Source: an uncultured Opitutia bacterium
GTDB lineage: Bacteria > Verrucomicrobiota > Verrucomicrobiia > Opitutales > UBA953
Length of the DNA: 10,524 nucleotides
Direction of reading: 5' to 3'
Assembly: GCA_903921665.1 (NCBI GenBank)
Contig: CAIXQT010000137.1
Span: 1 to 10,524, forward strand
The translations under genes were made by a program, and so were the position numbers. Each line of letters opens with the position of its first letter. The stretch's first letter is position 1. The notes beneath the pieces are model-generated. The model was not told where the DNA came from. It did not search any database and saw nothing but the letters and a program-made list of their open reading frames with translations. Shown here in pieces: positions 1 to 6,945 of this stretch.

Positions 1-1
1 A

Positions 2-232
2 CTCGAGGCGATGCTCAAGACCAAGACGCTGGTCACCCCCTTCAAGGCCGACACGGAATGGCACGTGCTCACGCTGGTCACCGAAGGTGACGAGATGCGC
101 TTCACCCTCGACGGCAAGCCGCTCGCCGCCCACCGCTCCGCCGGCTACGCCCACGCGATGAAGCGTTGGTTCAGCTTCCTGGCCAATTCGACCGTCTGGA
201 TCGATGACGTAAAAATCTACCAAGTAAAATGA
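2..232 (+). CDS. C-terminal part of a concanavalin-like (DUF1080/LamG-type) protein
   Basis: This is the 3' end of a gene whose beginning lies left of the window. The frame is already open at base 2, so the ATG at 11 is probably an internal methionine. The visible 76 residues read as the last strands of a jelly-roll lectin/glucanase fold: a W-H-x-L-x-L segment, a G-D-E-M-R-F-T-L-D-G-K-P hairpin, then a closing W-I-D-D-V-K-I-Y strand. This pattern is typical of DUF1080 (3-keto-disaccharide hydrolase) or LamG-like domains, which are common in secreted proteins of Planctomycetota and Verrucomicrobiota. Any enzymatic residues would be upstream, so binding versus hydrolysis cannot be decided. The stop TGA at 230-232 overlaps the next start as ATGA, which points to co-translation with the sialidase-like gene. 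The fold assignment is by eye and fairly likely; the exact family is open. Confidence 0.7.
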   Translation, partial: LEAMLKTKTLVTPFKADTEWHVLTLVTEGDEMRFTLDGKPLAAHRSAGYAHAMKRWFSFLANSTVWIDDVKIYQVK

Positions 233-2649
233 CCCGACTCCTCCTCTCCACGCTGCTCGCCTTAGCGGCGTCGCTCACACCTTGCCCCGGTCTCGACCAG
301 GCCACGCTCGACCTCGCCCTTGAAGCGCCGACCCTGAACACCAACCCCGGCCCGGAATACGCCGACGCCAACCGTCCGGGCAACATGATCATCGGCCTCG
401 ACCGCACGCCCAAGGGACGTCTCTGGGCCGCCTGGATCGGCAATGGCGACAGCGCCAATGGCTTCCTGATGCTCGCCTCCTCCGACAACGGCGGGAAGAG
501 CTGGTCGAAGCCGCGCCTGGTCATCGACCCGACCGACCTCCCGGGCAAACCAAACCGCCGCACGCTCGTCGGCAACCTCTGGACCGACCCCCAAGGCCGC
601 CTCTGGTGCTTCTTCGATCAGAGCCTGGGGTACTTCGACGGCCGTGGCGGGGACTGGGTTACCCGTTGCGATAATCCGGATGACGCCAACCCGACGTGGT
701 CCGCGCCGGTGCGCATCGCCGACGGCTGCACGCTCAACAAACCCACCGTGCTCGCCAACGGCGATTGGCTCCTGCCGGTCTCCCTCTGGACCCGCGACCG
801 CATCGGACCTTGGAATAAGGATTTCGCCGACGTGGAGACCTTCCGCAACCACCACCGCGACCTCGACGCGATCCGCATGGCCAACGTCTACGCCTCCTCC
901 GACCAAGGAAAGACGTGGACCCGCCGCGGCGGCGTGACCTTCCCGGGCACGGATTTCGACGAACACATGATCGTCGAACGCAAAGATGGTTCGCTCTGGA
1001 TGCTGGCACGCGCCGGCAAAGGCATCAGTGAATCCACCTCGATCGACGGTGGCCGTACCTGGACCACGCCGACGGATTCACCGATCCGCAACCCCAAGGC
1101 ACGTTTCTTCATCCGTCGGCTCGCCTCCGGCAACCTTCTGCTGGTCAAGAACGGGCCCATCGACGTCCAGCTTCCACGTCGCTCCAGCCTCAGCGCCTTC
1201 CTCTCCAAGGACGATGGCAAGACCTGGGGACCCGGCCTGCTGCTTGATGACCGCGCCTCGGTCTCCTACCCAGACGGGTTCCAGGCACCTGATGGCACGA
1301 TCCACATTCTCTACGATTGGAACCGCCACACCGATGCCGAAATCCTGCTCACGAAGTTCACCGAGGCGGATGTCGAGCGGGGCCGGACCCTTGCTCCGGA
1401 TGGGGTGGAATGGCAGCGACAACTCATCACCTCCGGCACTCCACGGAGCATCGTCAACAAGGCGCTCAACACCCCGCACCCCGAACTCGGCGGCTCCTCG
1501 GTCCGCCCCACGAAGAAGTGGGCGACCCAAGCCGCCGAAGACGCCAAGCAGGACTATCATAGCATCCCCTATGAAGGGCAAACGCCCAACCGGATGGTCT
1601 GCGATACCACCCTACGCTCCATGCCCGATGGGTCATGGGCTCTCTTCATGCTCGCGGGAGGCGACTTTGAGCCGTCACCCGACAACTACATCGGCGTGAC
1701 CCGCAGCCTCGACAAGGGCCGCACCTGGTCGCCGTTGGCGGCGGTCGACGTCGGCTTCCCCCGCTCGGGCGACACCATCGGCCAAGGCGCCACCGAGCTG
1801 GCGATATTCCCCGACCGTAGCACGCTTTTCTTCAGCACGCATGCACGCACCTGGGGCAATAACTGGCGCTCGTGGATGACCGACAGCCCTGATGGCGGCC
1901 TTACCTGGTCCAAGCCCGTCCCCGTCCCCGGACGCCTCGGGCGCTTCACCTTCATGCGCAAACACATCGTCACGCGCGACGGCCGGATCCTGGTTCCCTT
2001 CCAGCACTACCTCGGCGCACCAAGTGACACTCCACCCGACCCTGAGGAAAAGTCGCCGTGGCACGGGGAGATTTTCCGCAATGTCAGCAACCCACGCAAC
2101 GGCGTGATCATGAGCTCAGATGGCGGCAAGACGTGGGCCGAACACGGCAACGTCCGCCTAACCCCGCATGACGGGTACCACGGCTGGGCCGAGAATGACC
2201 TCTTTGAGCGCACCGATGGCAGCATCGTCATGATCATCCGCGGCGATCGACTCGGCGGCGTCCTATATCAGGCCGTCTCCAAGGACGGCGGACGCACCTG
2301 GCCTGAGTTCGCCTCGATCACCGATATTCCTAACCCTGGAAGTAAGGCCACGCTCTACGCGCTCGGCGGCGATACGGTCGCCCTGCTCCATAATTCAAAC
2401 TCCAAGCGCCGCGCGCCGCTATCGCTCTGGATCAGCTTCGACGGCATGAAGACCTGGCCCTACCAGCGCGTGCTCGTCGCCGAAGCCGGCCCCGACCCAA
2501 AATATCCAGGGAAGACCATGAAGGGCGATCTCAACTATCCGGATGGGTTCGTCAGCGCGGATAAACAGTGGCTGCACTTCGCCTACGACGACGCCCGCCA
2601 CCGCGCCGTGCACTACAGCGCGAAACTCCCGCCGCTTCCAGCCAAGTAA
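229..2649 (+). CDS. Exported tandem sialidase-like (BNR/Asp-box) double beta-propeller
   Basis: The 806-residue protein has an N-terminal signal peptide (about residues 1-21) and two sialidase-fold propellers, roughly 35-385 and 440-800. Nine Asp boxes of the S-x-D-x-G-x-T-W type start near 84, 223, 271, 326, 493, 553, 629, 684 and 736. The halves align with an offset near 405; a degenerate box at 149-157 corresponds to the one at 553. Sialidase-type residues recur in both: an Arg after Asn near 49/455 (FRIP-like), Glu 245/655, Arg 261/671, Arg 318/728 and a Tyr in Y-P-D-G-F at 347/770. In GH33 sialidases such residues bind the sugar carboxylate and form the nucleophile, so activity on sialic acid or another acidic sugar is possible but unproven. 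Most single-domain relatives are about half this length. The start is set by the ATGA overlap and the signal peptide; no Shine-Dalgarno is visible. It is probably periplasmic or secreted. Confidence 0.85.
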   Translation: MTRLLLSTLLALAASLTPCPGLDQATLDLALEAPTLNTNPGPEYADANRPGNMIIGLDRTPKGRLWAAWIGNGDSANGFLMLASSDNGGKSWSKPRLVIDPTDLPGKPNRRTLVGNLWTDPQGRLWCFFDQSLGYFDGRGGDWVTRCDNPDDANPTWSAPVRIADGCTLNKPTVLANGDWLLPVSLWTRDRIGPWNKDFADVETFRNHHRDLDAIRMANVYASSDQGKTWTRRGGVTFPGTDFDEHMIVERKDGSLWMLARAGKGISESTSIDGGRTWTTPTDSPIRNPKARFFIRRLASGNLLLVKNGPIDVQLPRRSSLSAFLSKDDGKTWGPGLLLDDRASVSYPDGFQAPDGTIHILYDWNRHTDAEILLTKFTEADVERGRTLAPDGVEWQRQLITSGTPRSIVNKALNTPHPELGGSSVRPTKKWATQAAEDAKQDYHSIPYEGQTPNRMVCDTTLRSMPDGSWALFMLAGGDFEPSPDNYIGVTRSLDKGRTWSPLAAVDVGFPRSGDTIGQGATELAIFPDRSTLFFSTHARTWGNNWRSWMTDSPDGGLTWSKPVPVPGRLGRFTFMRKHIVTRDGRILVPFQHYLGAPSDTPPDPEEKSPWHGEIFRNVSNPRNGVIMSSDGGKTWAEHGNVRLTPHDGYHGWAENDLFERTDGSIVMIIRGDRLGGVLYQAVSKDGGRTWPEFASITDIPNPGSKATLYALGGDTVALLHNSNSKRRAPLSLWISFDGMKTWPYQRVLVAEAGPDPKYPGKTMKGDLNYPDGFVSADKQWLHFAYDDARHRAVHYSAKLPPLPAK

Positions 2650-2681
2650 ACCGGCCGCTCAAGGCAGAATGAGTTGGCAAA

Positions 2682-2715
2682 GCGGGGCCGAGGGCTAAGT
2701 TGCCCTCTTCCCCGC
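2682..2715. promoter_or_regulatory. Hairpin abutting the start of the FAD oxidoreductase gene
   Basis: GCGGGG at 2682-2687 pairs with CCCCGC at 2710-2715, and GAGGGC at 2690-2695 pairs with GCCCTC at 2702-2707. The two stems are separated by a symmetric CC/TT internal loop and closed by the loop TAAGTT. The structure ends two bases before the ATG at 2718 and fills half of the 68-bp gap. No T-run follows it, so it is not a standard intrinsic terminator. It could attenuate transcription, protect an RNA end after processing, or restrict ribosome access. The rest of the gap shows no clear promoter or Shine-Dalgarno. The pairing is seen directly; any function is inferred. Confidence 0.55.
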
Positions 2716-2717
2716 CA

Positions 2718-4340
2718 ATGCGCCTCCTCCTCGCCCTCGGGCTCCTGCTGCTCGCCCGCCCCGCCCGGGCCGCGGAAGACGACGTCATCGTCTACGGCGC
2801 CACGCCCGGAGGGTTCTGCGCCGCGATCGCCGCCGCGCGCGAAGGCGCGAAGGTCCTGCTCCTCGAACCGTCCGCCCATGTCGGCGGCGTCAACACGGGC
2901 GGCCTGAGCTTCAGCGATTCGAACCAGACCGTCCGCTCCACGCTTCTCGGCCTCTTCGAGGAATGGCATCAGCGGATCGGCGCCGATTACGCCGCCCGCG
3001 GCGTGAAGCTGCCTTACGACGTCGCAGTGAAGGACAACGCCGTGTGGACCTACGAACCGCACGTCGCCGCCCGGGTCACTGATGCGATGCTCAAGGAAGC
3101 CGGCGTGAAGATCCTGACCAAACAGCCGCTGGAAGGCGTCGAGAAGAATGGCGCCCGGATCGTCGGACTCCGGACCTCCGCAGGCCTGCACACCGCCAAG
3201 GTCTTCATCGACGCAACCTACGAAGGCGACCTGATGGCCCGCGCCGGCGTGGTCTGGCACATCGGCCGCGAGAGCCGCGACGAATACGGCGAATCACTCG
3301 CCGGACGCCAGTATCCGAAACAGAAGCTGGCCATCAATGGTTTCGACGCCAACGGCCTGCCGCTGCCGCTCATCACTTCCCTTCGCCCCGGCGATGACCA
3401 GGCCGGCGAGGAAACCGTGATGGCCTACAGCTTCCGCCTCTGCCTGACGAAGAATCCCGCCAACCGCGTCCCCTTCCCAGCGCCGAAGGCCTACGACCCC
3501 GCCCGCTTCGAACTGGTACGCCGCTATTTCCAGAAATACCCCGACGCCCCGCTGCCGTGGGACCTTTACCCGCTCCCAGGCGGTAAATTCGATGCCAACA
3601 ACGGCATCGGCAAGATGTTCTCGATGGGCCTCGTCGGTGAAGCGAACGGCTGGTGTGCCTCCGACCCCGCCGGCCGAGCCAAGCTCTGGGAAAAGCACAA
3701 GCAGTACACCCTAGAGTTCTATCAATTCCTGACGACCGACGATGCCGTACCCGCGAAGATCCGGACGACGATGGCCGAGCTCGGACTTTGTCGCGACGAA
3801 TTCGTCGAGACCGAACACTGGTCGCCGCAGCTCTACGTCCGCGAAGGACGACGCATGGACGGCCGATACATGCTGACGCAGAAAGACGTGCTCTCCGACC
3901 CGAAGAAGGATGATCCGATCGCGGTGTCATCGTTCCCGATCGATTCGCACGACTGCCGCCGCATCGCCCTGCCCGACGGCGTCATCAACGAAGGCACGAT
4001 CATGCCGGTACATGTGCCGGGACGTCGCCACGGCCCCGCCTACCATATTCCCTATCGCGCCATCACGCCTTCGGCGTCCGAGTGCACAAACCTTTTCGTA
4101 CCGGTCGCGCTCTCAGCCACGCACGTCGCCTACTCCTCCGTCCGCGTCGAACCGACCTGGATGACCATCGGCCAGAGCGCCGGCATCGCCGCCGCCCTTG
4201 CCGCCAAGGATGGCGTGAGCGTACAGGCCTTAGATTACCCCAAGCTCCGCGAACGGCTCCTGGCCCAGCATCAGGTCCTCGACCTCCCCGTCCTCCCGCC
4301 CTTGCCTCAGTCCAAACCAAAGACTAACCCGACCAAATGA
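2718..4340 (+). CDS. Exported FAD-dependent oxidoreductase (PF12831 FAD_oxidored family)
   Basis: The 540-residue product starts with a signal peptide (about 1-19, ending A-R-A-A). A dinucleotide-binding segment follows: V-I-V-Y-G-A-T-P-G-G at 23-32, with the acidic ribose-binding Glu at 50 closing the second strand. Family-typical blocks come next: H-V-G-G-V-N-T-G-G-L at 54-63, I-D-A-T-Y-E-G-D at 164-171, L-Y-V-R-E-G-R-R-M near 372-380, and the C-terminal S-A-T-H-V-A-Y-S-S with G-Q-S-A-G-I-A-A-A-L-A at about 466-495. The length is normal for the family. Members are common near polysaccharide genes; some are loosely annotated as xanthan lyase, and their substrates are mostly unknown. Oxidation of a sugar or glycoside is a reasonable guess. 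A TTG six codons upstream (2700) is also open, but the ATG at 2718 puts the signal peptide at the terminus, so I prefer it. The stop overlaps the next gene as ATGA. Confidence 0.88.
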   Translation: MRLLLALGLLLLARPARAAEDDVIVYGATPGGFCAAIAAAREGAKVLLLEPSAHVGGVNTGGLSFSDSNQTVRSTLLGLFEEWHQRIGADYAARGVKLPYDVAVKDNAVWTYEPHVAARVTDAMLKEAGVKILTKQPLEGVEKNGARIVGLRTSAGLHTAKVFIDATYEGDLMARAGVVWHIGRESRDEYGESLAGRQYPKQKLAINGFDANGLPLPLITSLRPGDDQAGEETVMAYSFRLCLTKNPANRVPFPAPKAYDPARFELVRRYFQKYPDAPLPWDLYPLPGGKFDANNGIGKMFSMGLVGEANGWCASDPAGRAKLWEKHKQYTLEFYQFLTTDDAVPAKIRTTMAELGLCRDEFVETEHWSPQLYVREGRRMDGRYMLTQKDVLSDPKKDDPIAVSSFPIDSHDCRRIALPDGVINEGTIMPVHVPGRRHGPAYHIPYRAITPSASECTNLFVPVALSATHVAYSSVRVEPTWMTIGQSAGIAAALAAKDGVSVQALDYPKLRERLLAQHQVLDLPVLPPLPQSKPKTNPTK

Positions 4341-5536
4341 AGACCCGCCTGCTCCTCTGCCTCGCCGCCCTGCTCGCAGGCTGCTCCACGCCCAAGGAAG
4401 AGACTAAGTCGGCCGCCGCTCCGCTCCCCGCAGGCTGGGATGCCAAGGCCGCGGGTGATAAGGTCATGGCCGGACTGTTCAGGGTCACCGGACCCGACGT
4501 CAAAGGCGCCCATGACGCCCACTTCGCCATCGTCGGCGACCGCGCTTATGTCGTGACCGAGGTCAACGACCGCCAAGCCGGCGAAGCCGCCCAGTGGCCT
4601 TTCGTCTATGCGACCCTCTCGATCGTCGACCTGCGCAACGAGCGTCTGCTCGACGTAATGACGATCGCGCGCTCCGAACAGGCCTTCGCCAATGAGACCC
4701 TCCCCGTCGGCGCCTGCTTCGTGCCGCGCATCAAGCAGGTCGGCCCGCAGACCCTCCGCTGCTGGTTCGCGAGCGAGCAGCCCGGCAAGCGCCAGTCGCA
4801 GACCTATTACCGCGACTTCGACCTGGCGACGCTGACCTTCGAAGCGGCGATCCATCGCATGAAGCTCACGACGAGCGACGGCACGTTCGACCTGCAACCG
4901 AAACACCTGCACGCCGACGCCGCCAAGCAGGGCTTCAAGCGCAAGCCCGTCGACGCCGGCCTGTACCTCTTCGACAACTTCAAGGAGTTCGACGGCCGGA
5001 CTTACATCGCCATCAATAACTACCTCGGCGCCCAGCAGGCCCTCTGTACGCTGAACGCCGCCGCCGACACGCTGACGATCGTCGGACACTTCAACGGTCC
5101 GGGCGAACCCGCCCTCACCGAACCAGCCGTCCATCGCCTGCCTGACGGAACCTGGCTGGCGATCTGCCGGAAAGAGAACGGCGACCATAACTACTGGTTC
5201 ACCGAGAGCAAAGACGGCAAGACCTGGACCATTGGCGGCGAGAAGGACTTCGTCAAGAAAGGCGCCGGCTCCAAGCCGACCTTCGATAAGTTCAACGGCG
5301 TCTATTACCTCGGCTGGCAGGAACGCACCCAGATCGACAAGGTCAGCCGGAGCGTCTTCAACCTCGACGTCTCCAGGGACGGCAAGCACTGGGAGCGCAA
5401 ATACCGCTTCGAGACCACCAAGTCCTTCCAGTACCCCACCTTCGTCGAAGACAAGGGGGCGATCTGGCTCTGCGTGACTCAGGGCGACTCCGATCCGAGC
5501 CGCAAGGAACGCATCATGTTCGGCCGCCTGGAGTAA
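4337..5536 (+). CDS. Sialidase-like (Asp-box) lipoprotein
   Basis: The 399-residue protein carries a lipoprotein signal with lipobox L-A-G-C at 13-16 and Ser after the Cys, so it is probably anchored in the outer membrane. A linker (17-32) leads into a single sialidase-like propeller. Two Asp boxes are clear, S-K-D-G-K-T-W at 291-297 and S-R-D-G-K-H-W at 346-352. The neighbouring double-propeller protein's residue pattern recurs: Glu 262, Arg 278 sixteen residues later, Arg 338 eight residues before an Asp-box Ser, and Tyr 366 in Y-P-T-F. No FRIP-like Arg is evident near the first strand (the A-H-D-A-H-F segment at 58-63), so the full arginine triad of true sialidases may be missing. It may act on, or only bind, a different acidic or neutral glycan. 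The gene starts inside the oxidoreductase stop (ATGA), implying coupling, and lacks a visible Shine-Dalgarno. The fold is likely; the activity is unknown. Confidence 0.78.
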   Translation: MKTRLLLCLAALLAGCSTPKEETKSAAAPLPAGWDAKAAGDKVMAGLFRVTGPDVKGAHDAHFAIVGDRAYVVTEVNDRQAGEAAQWPFVYATLSIVDLRNERLLDVMTIARSEQAFANETLPVGACFVPRIKQVGPQTLRCWFASEQPGKRQSQTYYRDFDLATLTFEAAIHRMKLTTSDGTFDLQPKHLHADAAKQGFKRKPVDAGLYLFDNFKEFDGRTYIAINNYLGAQQALCTLNAAADTLTIVGHFNGPGEPALTEPAVHRLPDGTWLAICRKENGDHNYWFTESKDGKTWTIGGEKDFVKKGAGSKPTFDKFNGVYYLGWQERTQIDKVSRSVFNLDVSRDGKHWERKYRFETTKSFQYPTFVEDKGAIWLCVTQGDSDPSRKERIMFGRLE

Positions 5537-5587
5537 TCATAAGGCCGCAAATCGGGCTTTTCCAAAAACTCCTCGCAACCATTCGGG

Positions 5588-5616
5588 GCGTGGGGTGTAT
5601 TAATGATACCCCATGC
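5588..5616. promoter_or_regulatory. Hairpin enclosing the start codon of the FG-GAP lipoprotein gene
   Basis: GCGTGGGGTGT at 5588-5598 pairs with ATACCCCATGC at 5606-5616, giving 11 pairs of which two are G-U, around a 7-nt A/T-rich loop. The ATG at 5613-5615 lies in the 3' arm, so an mRNA folding this way would hide its own start codon. The remainder of the 76-bp gap (5537-5587) has no convincing promoter and only a weak imperfect hairpin followed by TTTT near 5541-5562. The loop plus outer arms resemble the larger palindrome at 6888-6925. The structure is directly visible; a role in translation control is inference. Confidence 0.5.
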
Positions 5617-6863
5617 GATACCTCGCCCCCCTCCTCTCCATTCTGCTCGGCGGCTGTGCCGTAGCCGGACCCGTCTCGTTCGATAAACAGACCCTGACCA
5701 AGGACTTCGTCGCCGAAGGCTGCGCGGTCGCCGACTTCGACCATGACGGCCATGTCGACGTCGCCGCCGGCTGGTACGTCTGGAAGGGCCCTGATTTCAA
5801 GCAGCGCATCAGCTACGCCGTCGAGCCCTCCCATGACAAGGGCCCGAACAAGACGCCCTTCAATGGCGCCACGGGTTATTCCGACTACTTCATCTCCTAC
5901 GCCTACGACTTCAACGGCGACGGCTGGGCCGACATCCTTGTCTACGGCTTCCCGGGCGATCCCGCCCTCGTCTACGAGAACCCGAAGGGCAAGGCCGGCC
6001 CTTGGACGGTCCATAATATCTTCGACGTCGCCGACGGCGAGTCCCCCCAGCTCGTCGACATGAACGGTGACGGAAAGCCCGAACTTCTCGTCCATACGAG
6101 CGACCTCAAGAAGGACCCGAAGAACAACAAGGGCCGTCATGGCGGCCAGTTCGGCTACGCCGAGATCGATTGGGCCAATCCCTTCGGAAAGGCGAAGTTC
6201 CACGCCATCACCGAGAAGTCCAAGGAGAACGACCAGAAGATCTTCAAGTACACGCACGGCTACGGCGCCGGCGACGTCAACGGTGACGGCCGCATGGACA
6301 TCCTCGAAGCCAACGGCTGGTACGAACAGCCCAAGGACCTCGCCGCCCCTGGTCCCTGGAAATTCCACAAGGCCAACTTCGGCCAAGGTGGCGCCCAGAT
6401 GTACGTCTACGACGTGAACAAGGACGGCCGTAATGACGTCATCACGAGCATCAAGGCCCACAGCTACGGCCTCTCTTGGTTCGAACAGAACGCCGACGGC
6501 TCTTTCGCCGAACACGTCATCCTCGGTAAGACCAAGGCAGACAACGCCGACGGCAAAGGCTTCAGCCAGATCCACGCCGTCCAACTCGAAGACATCAACG
6601 GCGACGGCCTGCCCGACATCGTCTGCGGCAAGCGCCGCTGGGCCCACGGCATCAAGGGCGACGACGAACCGAACGCCGACCCAGTGCTCTATTGGTTCGA
6701 GCTGGCCCGCGACGGCAAGGGCGGCGCAAGCTTCGTTCCCCGCCGCATCGACTCCGACAGCGGCGTCGGCACCCAGTTCTTCACCGGCAAGGTGAACAAG
6801 GACGACAAACCCGACATCGTCATCGCCAACAAGCACGGCGTGTTCGTCTTCACCCAGAAGTAA
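5613..6863 (+). CDS. FG-GAP/VCBS-repeat seven-bladed propeller lipoprotein
   Basis: The 416-residue product begins with a lipoprotein-type signal, lipobox L-G-G-C at 12-15. The rest consists of FG-GAP/VCBS repeats marked by calcium-binding D-x-N-x-D-G-x-x-D loops starting at 41, 99, 149, 221, 267 and 327, plus a degenerate one at 393 where Lys replaces the first Asp and Asp replaces Gly. Seven repeats match a seven-bladed integrin-alpha-like propeller. Several blades carry a G-W-Y or W-F-E strand and a P-W-x-x-H strand. No catalytic domain is attached, so binding of glycan or partner proteins at the outer membrane is the likeliest role; calcium should stabilise it. The methionine chosen gives the signal peptide directly. 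No Shine-Dalgarno is present and the start codon sits in a hairpin. Gaps on both sides suggest its own or readthrough transcription. The fold is secure; the function is unknown. Confidence 0.85.
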   Translation: MRYLAPLLSILLGGCAVAGPVSFDKQTLTKDFVAEGCAVADFDHDGHVDVAAGWYVWKGPDFKQRISYAVEPSHDKGPNKTPFNGATGYSDYFISYAYDFNGDGWADILVYGFPGDPALVYENPKGKAGPWTVHNIFDVADGESPQLVDMNGDGKPELLVHTSDLKKDPKNNKGRHGGQFGYAEIDWANPFGKAKFHAITEKSKENDQKIFKYTHGYGAGDVNGDGRMDILEANGWYEQPKDLAAPGPWKFHKANFGQGGAQMYVYDVNKDGRNDVITSIKAHSYGLSWFEQNADGSFAEHVILGKTKADNADGKGFSQIHAVQLEDINGDGLPDIVCGKRRWAHGIKGDDEPNADPVLYWFELARDGKGGASFVPRRIDSDSGVGTQFFTGKVNKDDKPDIVIANKHGVFVFTQK

Positions 6864-6887
6864 ATACCCACCCGACCTTGCCCGCAT

Positions 6888-6925
6888 AATGGGGTCAGAC
6901 CCTATTAATGGGGTCTGACCCCATT
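6888..6925. repeat. 38-nt nested palindrome, REP-like intergenic element
   Basis: AATGGGGTCAGACCC at 6888-6902 is the exact reverse complement of 6911-6925. The central eight bases TATTAATG continue the symmetry except for one T-G mismatch, giving an almost perfect 38-nt palindrome. Each 19-nt half is itself palindromic: the right half AATGGGGTCTGACCCCATT is perfect around a single central T, and the left half has one mismatch. Motifs built on GGGGTCAGACCCC are known as dispersed REP-type elements mobilised by REP-associated tyrosine transposases (RAYTs); membership here is inferred from resemblance. The element lies 24 bases after the FG-GAP stop and 20 before the esterase start. It could stall transcription, but only TTCTCTT follows, not a T-run. 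The other 44 bases of the gap show nothing recognisable. Confidence 0.8.
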
Positions 6926-6945
6926 CTCTTACACCACTTACCCCC

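Noticed and set aside
229..2649. Calling the double propeller a confirmed exo-alpha-sialidase
   Set aside because: Asp boxes and a similar residue layout occur in many non-sialidase families, and the substrate cannot be read from the sequence alone.
2700..2717. TTG start giving six extra residues on the FAD oxidoreductase
   Set aside because: It would put P-S-S-P-P before the signal peptide, it falls in a hairpin loop and it has no Shine-Dalgarno. The ATG at 2718 is more natural.
4307..5389. A 360-codon open frame on the - strand across the sialidase-like lipoprotein gene
   Set aside because: The opposite strand has a lipobox, Asp boxes and an ATGA overlap with its neighbour. The antisense product is rich in V, G, E and A with no motif.
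5541..5562. Possible intrinsic terminator after the sialidase-like lipoprotein gene
   Set aside because: The stem is short with an internal mismatch (AAGGCC against GGGCTT), and the T-run is only four bases, so it is too weak to call.
6888..6925. Interpretation as a standard terminator, or as a CRISPR repeat
   Set aside because: No T-run follows the stem, and there are only two adjacent half-units without spacers. A REP-like palindrome explains it better.
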